A stretch of 64,000 nt of DNA, from the NCBI GenBank assembly GCA_947172645.1, contig CAMWBY010000007.1:124001-188000 (forward strand), given 5' to 3'. The translations under genes and the position numbers were made by a program. Of this stretch, positions 45,418 to 53,665 are shown in pieces; position 1 is the stretch's first letter, and every line of letters begins with the position of its first letter. A model generated the notes under the pieces. The model was not told where the DNA came from, searched no databases, and saw only the letters and a program-made list of their open reading frames with translations. The DNA is from an uncultured Lachnospiraceae bacterium (lineage in GTDB: Bacteria; Bacillota; Clostridia; Lachnospirales; Lachnospiraceae).

Positions 45418-46272
45418 GTGAGTAAATTACGGCTTGCCGTGCAGATGTTGTTTACGTTCTTCACAAACGGATATCTGTATGGTTTTATGGACGGTAAGAT
45501 TTATAAGGGCAGTTTGAAGTATGCCTGTGTTCCGGGACTAAACTGCTATTCCTGCCCCGGAGCGGTGGCGTCCTGTCCCATCGGCGCGCTGCAGGCGTTG
45601 CTAAATCAGCATAAGACAGGGATTCCCTTTGGCGTATTGGGAGTCTTTTTCTTGTTTGGAAGCGTTCTTGGGCGGTTTGTCTGCGGATGGCTGTGCCCTT
45701 TTGGACTGGTGCAGGACCTTCTGCACAAGATACCTCTTTTCCGGAAAAGAAAGAGGCTGCCGTTCCATCATATACTGAAATACGGGAAATATGTGGTGTT
45801 AGTATCCCTGGTAGGAATCGGCTCCATGTTTCTGTTCGGCGGGTTTGCCAAGGTTCCGGCATTCTGTAAGTACCTGTGCCCGTCCGGCACATTTCTCGGC
45901 GCGCTGCCGCTTCTTGCCATGGATGAAGGGCTGCGCAGCCAGATTGGCGGGTTGTTTTACTGGAAGTTTGGCGTGCTGCTCGTGATTTTGGTACTGTCTG
46001 TCAAAGTATACCGCCCATTTTGCCAGTATCTGTGCCCCTTGGGCGCTGTCTACGGATGGTTTAACCGGTTCAGCCTCGTGCAGATTCATTGGGACAAGGA
46101 GCGGTGTATTTCCTGTGGTTTATGTGAAAAGGCGTGTCCGGTGGCGCTTCCTGTGGAGGAGATTTCCTGTTCGCCGGAGTGCATTCGCTGTGGCAAGTGC
46201 GTGGAATCCTGCCCGGAAAACTGCCTGCATTTGGGGAAAAGCATGGACAGCCATGCTGCCCTATCCCGATAG
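45418..46272 (+). CDS. NapH/CcoG-like membrane polyferredoxin (4Fe-4S binding protein)
   Basis: 284 residues, GTG start with GGAGG upstream. About four or five membrane helices separate cysteine clusters: CYSCPGAVASCPIGALQ near the N-terminus, CGWLCPFGLVQD, CKYLCPSGTF and CQYLCPLGAVYG. A C-terminal two-cluster ferredoxin domain has CISCGLCEKACP and CIRCGKCVESCP. The CPxG repeats are hallmarks of the NapH/YccM family, which moves electrons across the membrane. With the thioredoxin lipoprotein and the CXXC peptide it should feed reducing power to extracytoplasmic thiols. The last residues (KSMDSHAALSR) overlap a convergent gene and look non-native. Confidence 0.9.
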   Translation: MSKLRLAVQMLFTFFTNGYLYGFMDGKIYKGSLKYACVPGLNCYSCPGAVASCPIGALQALLNQHKTGIPFGVLGVFFLFGSVLGRFVCGWLCPFGLVQDLLHKIPLFRKRKRLPFHHILKYGKYVVLVSLVGIGSMFLFGGFAKVPAFCKYLCPSGTFLGALPLLAMDEGLRSQIGGLFYWKFGVLLVILVLSVKVYRPFCQYLCPLGAVYGWFNRFSLVQIHWDKERCISCGLCEKACPVALPVEEISCSPECIRCGKCVESCPENCLHLGKSMDSHAALSR

Positions 46273-47080
46273 ACGGCTTTGTCTTCCCGTGGAAGTCACT
46301 TCCGCATGTGACGAAAATATTTCTTTCTTGTGCGATTTTATAATAATATTCCGCCTGCTTTTGATTGTGGTAACTGCTGAACGCTTCTATACCGTCAATC
46401 CCAAGATTTAAAATATCCTCAAGCATAAATTCTTTTCCTTTGAGGTTTATGCCGGGGTGCGCGATGACTGCGACACCGTGATTGCGGCGGATAATATCGA
46501 TGATTTCTTCCATCGCCGGATAGTCGATTTTGACATAGCAAGGTTTCCCCTGCGAATAATAATCCCAATAAAAATTTACATATGGGTTATCGCTTCGTTC
46601 CCCTCCGGGACGGTATGGTTTTAAAAGTGGGTGGTCAGCGTATTCCGGCATTGCCAGTAAAACTTCCGCAAACATTTCGCCGGACCAACTTCTCTTCCAA
46701 TAATTGTCCTTGGACAGCGCCCACATATCCTTTTCTGTCACACGATAGAAGCCCAATTCCTGTGTAGCGGCAAGACTGTCAAGGGAAGCCTGAAAACTCT
46801 GGTCATCAATATTTTTTTCGATTGTTTCAAAATCATTGCTCCAAAAATCAATGCCATATCCAAGCATGTGGAAATTCGTATTTTGAAAGGCGCAGTCAAT
46901 TTCAATGCCAGGAATATAAGCAATTCCTTTTTCATTAGCTGCCTTAGCCGCTTCCTCGTTTGCTTTTGCGCAATTATGGTCTGTGACCGACATCATGTGA
47001 ACACCTTTCCCTGCGCATTGCCTTACCAATTCAGACGGTGTATATTCGCCGTCTTCACTGTACCTGCTGTGCATATGCAA
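46070..47080 (-). CDS. PHP-domain phosphoesterase with a run-on C-terminus
   Basis: 336 residues. PHP metal-site motifs are HMHSRYSEDGEYTPSEL, SVTDHNCAKAN, PGIEIDC, AVIAHPGINLKGKE and CGSDFHGKTKPSIGIG. Relatives hydrolyse phosphate esters, including 3',5'-nucleoside bisphosphates. The family core ends near residue 275; the last 60 residues are antisense to the polyferredoxin gene and look like read-through. The only in-frame start that keeps the HxH motif is the TTG at 47080, but AGGAGG lies about 21 bp upstream near 47102-47107. Coding homology (ILDL) extends before the TTG without an ATG. Activity of the product is uncertain. Confidence 0.75.
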   Translation of the reverse strand: MHMHSRYSEDGEYTPSELVRQCAGKGVHMMSVTDHNCAKANEEAAKAANEKGIAYIPGIEIDCAFQNTNFHMLGYGIDFWSNDFETIEKNIDDQSFQASLDSLAATQELGFYRVTEKDMWALSKDNYWKRSWSGEMFAEVLLAMPEYADHPLLKPYRPGGERSDNPYVNFYWDYYSQGKPCYVKIDYPAMEEIIDIIRRNHGVAVIAHPGINLKGKEFMLEDILNLGIDGIEAFSSYHNQKQAEYYYKIAQERNIFVTCGSDFHGKTKPSIGIGQHGCPCFSPNAGSFPGRIPRTCHSECTPANRKSPPQEAPPDTPFHINHRKYTAPCPNESARG

Positions 47081-47228
47081 ATCTAATATGGTAACCTCGG
47101 CCTCCTGTGTTTTCCTTTATCAAAAGAATACCGTCAAACGGCATTTGATACAATACATTTTCAGCCGTATAATATAAAAAACTATGAAAGTTTCATTTGC
47201 TTTCTGTGAGAGGGGTTAGAGTGGAAAT

Positions 47229-47257
47229 TTGACTATGTTTATGCTATGCTATAAAAT
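47229..47257 (+). promoter_or_regulatory. Probable sigma-A promoter for the first tandem LacI gene
   Basis: TTGACT (47229-47234) and TAAAAT (47252-47257) are 17 bp apart, 125 bp before the start of the LacI gene. Confidence 0.5.
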
Positions 47258-47381
47258 ATTTGGGCATGTACCAGAAGTGAATTTGAGCCTGCCGCCCGGA
47301 GTTTGCAGGATGCGCAAAGGTATAGCGCGGGGTAATGTGCGGCGGCTTAGATGGAAACATATCAAAGGAAAGAAATAGTCT

Positions 47382-48413
47382 ATGGCTGATAAAGGAAAAG
47401 TGACAATATATGATATTGCGAAGGAGGCGGGGGTGTCTGCTTCCACAGTATCCCGGGTCTACAACGGACACAAGAATGTGAGCGCAAAGAAAAGGGATGA
47501 AATCGAGGCGCTTTTAAAGAAATACCATTATGTGCCGGACGCGTTGGCCATGGGATTGCGCAAGACTTCCACAAAAACCTTGGGGGTGATTGCTTCGGAC
47601 CTTCGAAATCCCTTTTTTTCTCATTTGTTAATTGAGTGTGAGAAGATAGCCGATTTAAACGGGTATACGGTTTTTTCCTGTGATACGCTTGAGTCGGTTG
47701 AAATGGAGATAGGGCATTTTACGAGGCTTGCCAACCAGAAAGTAGACGCGGTGATACAGCTTGGGGGAAGTTCTGACGCGGAGCAGGGCAGCGAGGCATA
47801 TCTGCGGTGCATCCGGAGTATCTCCGAACGCATACCGATTATCACCACCGGATATTCTTTCTTTGACAACTGCTACAGCGTCATGACGGACGAGGCCAGG
47901 GCGATGCAGACGCTGTTGGAGTATCTCATTAATCTGGGCCATAGGAAAATTGCGTTTGTGGGAGGGCAGGGACATGTGCGCTCAACTATCGAAAAGAGGA
48001 GGCAGTACCGGGAGACACTGTTAAAGCACGGTATCGCATTCCGGGAAGACTATGTTGTGGAAACGGACTATGATAAAGAAAGCGGTTATAACGGGACGGT
48101 GAAACTTTTAGACGGCGCGGACATTCCCAGCGCACTTATCATGGTAAACGAGATGACGGCGGTGGGGGCGATGAAGGCGGTCAGGGAAAGAGGATTGTCT
48201 ATCCCGGCGGATATTTCCATGGTCTGTTTTGACAATACATATATATCTGAAATGACAACGCCTGCCCTCACGGCTGTGGGATGCCATTATGGCAAGTTTG
48301 CGCAGAAGCTTGTCTATACGGCGATGGATGCGGCGGGCGTGGGCCAACCGGAGAAAAAATCTTACGTGGAATCTGTCTTTGTCATCAGGGAATCCGCTGT
48401 AGCGCACGGTTAA
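47382..48413 (+). CDS. LacI-family transcriptional regulator (first of a tandem pair)
   Basis: 343 residues. The helix-turn-helix is TIYDIAKEAGVSASTVSRVYNG, followed by a hinge (IEALLKKYHYVPDALAMGLRK) and a sugar-binding core (LGVIASDLRNPFFSHLLIECE, GHRKIAFVGGQGHVRSTIEKR). It is about as long as the second LacI protein and shares many segments with it (IECEK..., SERIPIITT/SERVPVVTS, FDNTYI.E), so the pair arose by duplication. Targets are unknown; the beta-galactoside operon with TAAACGATT operators, 4 kb downstream, is a candidate. Confidence 0.92.
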   Translation: MADKGKVTIYDIAKEAGVSASTVSRVYNGHKNVSAKKRDEIEALLKKYHYVPDALAMGLRKTSTKTLGVIASDLRNPFFSHLLIECEKIADLNGYTVFSCDTLESVEMEIGHFTRLANQKVDAVIQLGGSSDAEQGSEAYLRCIRSISERIPIITTGYSFFDNCYSVMTDEARAMQTLLEYLINLGHRKIAFVGGQGHVRSTIEKRRQYRETLLKHGIAFREDYVVETDYDKESGYNGTVKLLDGADIPSALIMVNEMTAVGAMKAVRERGLSIPADISMVCFDNTYISEMTTPALTAVGCHYGKFAQKLVYTAMDAAGVGQPEKKSYVESVFVIRESAVAHG

Positions 48414-48500
48414 CATAAATCGAAGCGAAGTGAAGGGCGCATAAAGGCACTCCCGGGGTCTCTTTGCACCGAGAGTACCTATAAATATAGGAGGCATAAA

Positions 48501-49520
48501 ATGGGGCGGGATGCGACAATCATTGACATAGCCCACAGGGCAGGCGTATCGACTGCCACTGTGTCGAGGGTACTTAACCGGACGGGCAAGGTGCGTGAAG
48601 AGACGAGGGAGAAAGTGGAGGCGGCGGCCAGGGAACTGGACTACCAGCCTAATATCGTGGCCAAAAATTTAAGCACGGTGCGCAGCAATGTGATAGGCGT
48701 ACTGGTGCCGGATGTGAGGAACCCTTTCTATGCCAATATTTTCGTGGAATGTGAGAAATATGCCAATGAAAAAGGTTTTTCCTTGCTGCTATATAATTTT
48801 TTGGAATCCGAGAGCCTGGAAAGACATTGTTATGACATGCTGATGGCCAGACGGGTGTGCGCAGTCATCCATATTGGCGGAAGCGTGGAACGGATAGAGG
48901 CTTCCCCGGGCTTTGTGGAGAAAATCGGAGAGATTTCCGAAAGGGTTCCGGTGGTGACGTCTTCTTTTGTAGAGGGGACCGGCAGCAGGTGTGTGGAGAT
49001 AGACAGCGGACGGGGTATGAAGCTGTTGCTTGATTATCTTCTGGGATTGGGACATGAGCGTATCGCGCTTGTGGGCGGCAGGGAGGATGACAAGCCTACC
49101 GCGAAAAAGAGAAAATGTTATCAGGAGGCGCTGCGGCAGAACGGAATCCGGTATGGAAATTACTATACCGCGGGGAGCGGCACGTATAATGAGCAGGGCG
49201 GTTATCTTGCCATGCGGGAAATTTTACAGAAAGATAAGCTTCCCACGGCTGTGATAGCGGTCAGCGACCTGGTGGCAGTAGGCGTCATACGCGCCATTCA
49301 GGAAAAGGGATTGGAGATTGGAAAGGATATCTCTGTGGCGAGCTTCGACAATACATATATTGCGGAGATTATGGAACCGGAGCTGACGTCGGTGGGAAAT
49401 GATTACGGCGTCCTGGGCAGAAGGATTATTGACACGGTTTTTGATATGATGGACGGGAAGACGTGTCAGGACTTCGGGGAAATACCTGTGCGCCTTAAGA
49501 TAAGGGAGTCTTGTTCATGA
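48501..49520 (+). CDS. LacI-family transcriptional regulator (second of a tandem pair)
   Basis: 339 residues. The DNA-binding head is TIIDIAHRAGVSTATVSRVLN, with hinge helix AARELDYQPNIVAKNLSTVR and core LVPDVRNPFYANIFVECEKY, GHERIALVGGREDDKPTAKKR. It lies 87 bp after the first LacI gene with its own TAGGAGGC ribosome binding site. A hairpin-like segment in the gap (CACTCCCGGGGTC...CGAGAGTAC, about 48448-48478) may separate their expression. The ligand is unknown. Confidence 0.92.
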   Translation: MGRDATIIDIAHRAGVSTATVSRVLNRTGKVREETREKVEAAARELDYQPNIVAKNLSTVRSNVIGVLVPDVRNPFYANIFVECEKYANEKGFSLLLYNFLESESLERHCYDMLMARRVCAVIHIGGSVERIEASPGFVEKIGEISERVPVVTSSFVEGTGSRCVEIDSGRGMKLLLDYLLGLGHERIALVGGREDDKPTAKKRKCYQEALRQNGIRYGNYYTAGSGTYNEQGGYLAMREILQKDKLPTAVIAVSDLVAVGVIRAIQEKGLEIGKDISVASFDNTYIAEIMEPELTSVGNDYGVLGRRIIDTVFDMMDGKTCQDFGEIPVRLKIRESCS

Positions 49521-49530
49521 GGAAAAAGTA

Positions 49531-49584
49531 TTGACAAGAAAACTTGGCAAAACTATAATGGAGTATGACAAGAAAACTTGGCAA
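49531..49584 (+). promoter_or_regulatory. Consensus promoter with duplicated 19-bp operator
   Basis: TTGACA (49531-49536) and TATAAT (49554-49559), 17 bp apart, are a perfect sigma-A promoter. TGACAAGAAAACTTGGCAA occurs twice, at 49532-49550 and 49566-49584 (34-bp period), each containing the palindrome CAAG-AAAA-CTTG. One copy covers the -35 box, the other the transcription start. This is the expected layout for autorepression by the XRE protein encoded in the same operon. Confidence 0.8.
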
Positions 49585-49604
49585 TATAGATTGGAGGTTT
49601 TTCA

Positions 49605-49940
49605 GTGAACAAGGAAGAAATTTTGGAAAAAAGCAGGGCGGAGAATAAAAATAAGGATATCTATGAGCAGGAGGTTTTGAGACAGGCAAGTACAAGCGCG
49701 TCCATAGTAATGACATGTCTTGCGTCAATCTTTTTTATGATGCAGATGCTTATCGGGGGAGGTGCAAATTGGGGCTTATGGGCGGTTCTGCTCAGTGCCG
49801 ACATGACGACATTCTGGGTAAAATATATCAGGCTTCGCCGTAAACATGAGTTTGTAATGGCGGTTATCTATACAATGGCTGTATTTGCGGTATCCGGATG
49901 GCACATCTATAATCTGATTGCGCCTTCTGCAATTTTGTAA
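49605..49940 (+). CDS. Small three-helix membrane protein (DUF6442-like)
   Basis: 111 residues, GTG start with GGAGG seven bases before. A polar N-terminus (EEILEKSRAENKNKDIYEQE) is followed by three membrane helices at about 33-52, 56-72 and 84-105. Paired genes of this type and a short XRE regulator are common in Firmicutes; the family is of unknown function and my name for it is tentative. It is 12 bp upstream of the XRE gene and under the same operator-bearing promoter, so the XRE protein probably controls its level. Confidence 0.7.
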   Translation: MNKEEILEKSRAENKNKDIYEQEVLRQASTSASIVMTCLASIFFMMQMLIGGGANWGLWAVLLSADMTTFWVKYIRLRRKHEFVMAVIYTMAVFAVSGWHIYNLIAPSAIL

Positions 49941-49952
49941 GGCGGTGATAAG

Positions 49953-50159
49953 TTGGACGACAAACTTGTATTAAAAAACCATCTCAAAGAAGCGCGGGCA
50001 GAGCGGAAGATATCACAAAGTCAACTGGCGGAAATGGTTGGCGTATCCCGCAATACAATTAGCTCAATCGAAACGGGGCAGTTTAATCCCACGGCTAAAT
50101 TAGCATTGGTTCTATGTATTGCATTAGATAAAAAGTTTGAAGAACTGTTTTATTTTTAG
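49953..50159 (+). CDS. Small XRE-family transcriptional regulator
   Basis: 68 residues, TTG start with AAGGCGGTGA upstream. The whole chain is one Cro/CI-type helix-turn-helix (LKEARAERKISQSQLAEMVG, then VSRNTISSIETGQFNPT), ending in the KKFEELFYF tail usual for this small class. It is the likely repressor that binds the duplicated CAAGAAAACTTG sites ahead of its own operon. Confidence 0.9.
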   Translation: MDDKLVLKNHLKEARAERKISQSQLAEMVGVSRNTISSIETGQFNPTAKLALVLCIALDKKFEELFYF

Positions 50160-50215
50160 GAAAAGATGGCTTTATAAACGACACGCAAATTTTACGAAAT
50201 GTCTGCTAAAAATTA

Positions 50216-50244
50216 TTGAAATATATTTTTTTGCACAATATAAT
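50216..50244 (+). promoter_or_regulatory. Promoter of the AbiE locus
   Basis: TTGAAA (50216-50221) and TATAAT (50239-50244) are 17 bp apart, 42 bp before the AbiEi start codon. Confidence 0.65.
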
Positions 50245-50286
50245 AAATGCATACAACTATGGTGTGTGTAGAAAGCGGGTGTCTGT

Positions 50287-50892
50287 TTGTACAAAAAAGA
50301 ATTGGCCAGAAAAGTAATTTTGAATAAAGGCGGCATAGCAAAAACATCTGACTTTGTTTTAGAAGGAATGAAAAATTATGAAGTAGCTGCACTTTGTAAA
50401 GAAGGTGTAATAGAAAGAATTTGCCGCGGTTTTTACAAACTTCCTCAAAGCGTCATCGTAACAGATGAACAAATAATAAAAGAAAGACTTCCACAAGGAA
50501 TCATCTGTGTAGAATCTGCTTTATTTCATTATGGGTATAGCGATTTTTCTCCTCGTAAATGGTCGGTCGCTGTACCACGGACAGCTTCAAGAACAGTGAA
50601 ACGGTTTCAAACGGTACCGTTGAAGCCATACTTTATCCAAAAGGATTTTTTTAACCTTGGTAGGACAATCGATAATTTTAATGGTATTTCTTTGGCGGTT
50701 TACGACCGTGAACGAACACTTTGCGATTGCTTCAAGTATCGCACGAAATTGGATAATGAAATTTTTAATAAAGCTGTCAACGCATACGTTGTTGATGATA
50801 ACAAAAATCTGTCGAACCTTTCTAAATATGCAAGAGAAATGAAGCTTTATGTAAAGGTTATGAATGTAATGGAGGTATTTTTGAATGGCTGA
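50287..50892 (+). CDS. abiEi: AbiEi-family type IV antitoxin
   Basis: 201 residues, TTG start. The N-terminal winged-helix domain (ILNKGGIAKTSDFVLEGMKN, then GVIERICRGFYKLP) binds the operator in this family. The C-terminal domain has PQGIICVESALFHYGYSDF and VAVPRTASR, typical of AbiEi. The antitoxin opposes the AbiEii nucleotidyltransferase and represses the operon. Its stop overlaps the toxin start (ATGGCTGA, 8 bp), the normal arrangement. The gene appears intact, in contrast to the toxin gene. Confidence 0.88.
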   Translation: MYKKELARKVILNKGGIAKTSDFVLEGMKNYEVAALCKEGVIERICRGFYKLPQSVIVTDEQIIKERLPQGIICVESALFHYGYSDFSPRKWSVAVPRTASRTVKRFQTVPLKPYFIQKDFFNLGRTIDNFNGISLAVYDRERTLCDCFKYRTKLDNEIFNKAVNAYVVDDNKNLSNLSKYAREMKLYVKVMNVMEVFLNG

Positions 50893-51781
50893 TATAGCAG
50901 CGTCTGTGCTTGCAAGATTGAAAAACAAAGCCGCTGAAAGCGGCAGAACTTATCAACTTTGCCTGTAGCTTTTTTGTCAGGAAGAATTTCTGTGCCGCTT
51001 GGAGAAATCCAGATACGCTGATAATCTTGTTCTCAAGGGAGGTTTGTTTATTTATTCAGTTACAAACTTTGATAGCCGTGTTACAGTGGATGTTGATTTC
51101 CTTCTTCAGAAAATACCAAACACCCCAGACCAGTTGAAGCCTATAGTGGAAGAAATTATAAGAACATCTACTGGAAATGATTTTATTAGCTTTGAAATCA
51201 AAGAAATTGCCCCTATCGCCGTTGCAAAGAAGTACGCGGGTATAGGGGTTTCACTTGTGTCTCGCATTAAGAATACCAAAACACCATTCAGCATTGACTT
51301 TGGCGTTGGCGATGTCATTGTGCCAAAACAAGAAAAACGAAAAATTCCCACGCAGCTTGATGATTTTCGTTCTCCTACAGTGAATACTTATTCACTTGAA
51401 ACAACGATTGCAGAAAAGATAGACGCAATACTTAGTCTAATGGAGTTTTCCAGTAGAATGAAAGACTACTATGATATCTACTATCTTGCAAATAAATTTG
51501 ATTTTGATGGCATTACACTTACCATGGCTTTAAAAAAGACCTTTGAAAACCGTGGACATATCTTTACGGTTGGACAGTTTGAACAAGTAATAGGGTTTGG
51601 AAATGATGAAGCAATGCAAAAGAAATGGAGAGCATTCTGCCGGAAAATTGATATAGAGACAGAGGAGTATGGGATTGTGCTGAGGAAGATAGAAAATTTC
51701 CTTGCCAAACCGTTTGTAGCGGCTGTTACTGATAATGACCTGACTGAGCGTTGGCTTTTTTCGGCAAATGAATGGCGGTAA
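50885..51781 (+). pseudogene. abiEii: AbiEii-family nucleotidyltransferase toxin gene with an in-frame amber codon
   Basis: From the ATG at 50885 the frame reads MADIAASVLARLKNKAAESG, then RTYQLCL, TAG at 50966-50968, and continues without shift as LFCQEEFLCRLEKSRYADNL to 51781. One base change (CAG to TAG, Gln) explains the break. The rest is intact: LVLKGGLFIYSVTNF, the DxD pair in VTVDVDFLL, and IDFGVGD, which form the nucleotidyltransferase site. A TTG at 50999 could restart translation and give a 260-residue protein lacking 38 residues. Loss of a toxin while the antitoxin remains is a tolerated route of decay. Confidence 0.8.
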
Positions 51782-51845
51782 GACAGGGTTTAGGGGAATG
51801 TTTCAAAATTTATGTAAACAAAAAGTAATTATTTAGATATTCCTG

Positions 51846-52022
51846 TTGACATTTCAAAAAAGAAATAGTATACTTTGAAATGTAAACGATTGCAAAACTA
51901 AAATGTAAATAAGAGATATATCACAAACAAAACTTATATTTTATGAAAAAAATAGGCATATTAACCTACAAAACACAGTTATACACTCGAAATAAATGGA
52001 ATTAATGTAGTAAACGATTTCA
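51846..52022 (+). promoter_or_regulatory. Promoter with two TAAACGATT operators (LacI/CcpA type)
   Basis: TTGACA (51846-51851) and TATACT (51869-51874), 17 bp apart, form a strong promoter. TGTAAACGATTGCA (51881-51894) covers the start region and closely fits a catabolite-response or LacI-type operator; AGTAAACGATTTCA (52009-52022) is a second copy just before the first gene. The transcript leader is about 165 nt. Confidence 0.75.
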
Positions 52023-52046
52023 TAATGGAAAAGAATGGAGAAGGAA

Positions 52047-53636
52047 ATGTTTGACAGAGAAGGAAAGAGATTTTTTTCAATCGGCGGGCAGGTAAACAAC
52101 AGCAGCTCACAGTCTGAGGAGTGTCTGGAGCGGGCGGTCAGGGCAATGAGAAAATTCGAGATGAATACGATTGCAGCCCCGATATGTTGGTATCAGACAG
52201 AACCAGAAGAAGGCGTGTTTGATTTCGGGCAGATTGACCTTGTGCTTAAGAAGGCGCGGGAGAACGGACTTAAGGTGGTTTTTCTGTGGTTTGGCACATG
52301 GAAGAACGGCGCGTCCCATTACGTGCCCGGATGGGTGAAAGAGGATAAGAAACGGTTTATATGGGCGAAAAATGCGGTAGGGGCGCCTACCCGCAGCTTG
52401 TCTCCGGTTGGGATGGAAACGAAGGCGGCTGACATCAAGGCGGTAGAGAAAGTACTATCATACATAGAGAGCCGGAACGGGGACGGCACCGTAATTGCCT
52501 TTCAGGTGGAAAATGAACCGGGGCTTTTGGGGACACCCAGGGACTACGGCGCGGAAGCGGAGGCGATATTTCAGGCCCATCTGCCGGAGGACATGAAACG
52601 GTTTCTTTTTAGCCTGGAAGAAGGGGAGATTTTCGTCTTGTGGAAAGACGCGGGCAAAGGCGTGGACATATCCTGGCGGGAGGCTTTCGGGCTGTGTGCG
52701 GAAGAGATTTTTTCCGCCTACTGCTTCGCAAAATATATAGGGGATATTGCGGCGGCGGGAAAGAGGATATATGACATTCCCATGTATGTGAATGTGTGGG
52801 TGCGGGAGACCGGGAACCGTATTCCCGGAATCGATTATCCGTCAGGTGGGCCTACCAGTCTTGTGTTGGATTTGTGGAAATATTTCGCGCCCTATATAGA
52901 CTGCATATGCCCGGATATCTATTTCAGCGACAGGGACACTTACCAGACGGTATGCGCCCGCTACAGCAGGAAAGACAATCCCCTCTATATACCGGAGTCC
53001 CATGCGGACGACCAGAATGCGCTCCATCTGTTTGAGGCGGTGGAGCGGTATGGGCTGACGGGCATCCACTGTTTTGCAGTAGACAGCACGATAGACAATG
53101 AGGGAAATTTACGGCCGGAATGCGAGCAGTTTAGGCATGCGGTGAAGATTCTTGCTTCCATGCGTCCCCTTTTGGAGAAATACCAGGGCAGCGGGCGCAT
53201 ACATGCGGTGGTGCAGCAGGAGTGCATGGATTCCATGTTTATAGATTTCGGGGATTTCTGGGGCAGGGTGTATTTCCTGAACAGTATCACGGATGAGGCT
53301 TATATCCATCTGGATAACTGCCACGACGACGCCGGACATGTGCAGGTCAGGGGAAAGGGGCTGATTGTCTATACAGGAAATGGGGAATTCTATCTGGCAG
53401 GGGACGGATTCAAACTGGTTCTCATCAAAAAAGACAACATGGAATATATTACTTCTTCCCTGAGAGGGTTTAAATATTTAAACGCCAGGAACCAGGAATA
53501 CAAGATTGTGGAAGAAGGGCGCTTTAATGAAGAAGGGCAGTTTATATCCGGTAAAGTGCGGTGCGGCGACGAGGCGGATATGGGGCTGTGGGTATACCAT
53601 GACGTGGGGCTTGTCCATGCGGTGGTGGAACTGTGA
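52047..53636 (+). CDS. GH35-like beta-galactosidase (DUF5597-type architecture)
   Basis: 529 residues. A clan GH-A barrel carries acid/base E157 in FQVENEPG and nucleophile E317 in YIPESHADD. The early segment FEMNTIAAPICWYQTEPEEG and the C-terminal beta domain match the group combining a GH35/42-like barrel with a DUF5597 region. No signal peptide, so it is cytoplasmic. GGAG at 52037-52040 favours the ATG at 52047 over 52035. It is the first gene of the operon, followed by two permeases, a binding protein and another GH35 enzyme, so it should cleave an imported beta-galactoside. Confidence 0.82.
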   Translation: MFDREGKRFFSIGGQVNNSSSQSEECLERAVRAMRKFEMNTIAAPICWYQTEPEEGVFDFGQIDLVLKKARENGLKVVFLWFGTWKNGASHYVPGWVKEDKKRFIWAKNAVGAPTRSLSPVGMETKAADIKAVEKVLSYIESRNGDGTVIAFQVENEPGLLGTPRDYGAEAEAIFQAHLPEDMKRFLFSLEEGEIFVLWKDAGKGVDISWREAFGLCAEEIFSAYCFAKYIGDIAAAGKRIYDIPMYVNVWVRETGNRIPGIDYPSGGPTSLVLDLWKYFAPYIDCICPDIYFSDRDTYQTVCARYSRKDNPLYIPESHADDQNALHLFEAVERYGLTGIHCFAVDSTIDNEGNLRPECEQFRHAVKILASMRPLLEKYQGSGRIHAVVQQECMDSMFIDFGDFWGRVYFLNSITDEAYIHLDNCHDDAGHVQVRGKGLIVYTGNGEFYLAGDGFKLVLIKKDNMEYITSSLRGFKYLNARNQEYKIVEEGRFNEEGQFISGKVRCGDEADMGLWVYHDVGLVHAVVEL

Positions 53637-53665
53637 TTTTTTCCATGGGAATAGAGGATTAAGAA

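Noticed and set aside
44000..53000. An integrated mobile element or prophage joining the decayed toxin modules.
   Set aside because: No integrase, transposase, phage gene, tRNA or matching terminal repeat is visible; the modules sit among ordinary metabolic genes.
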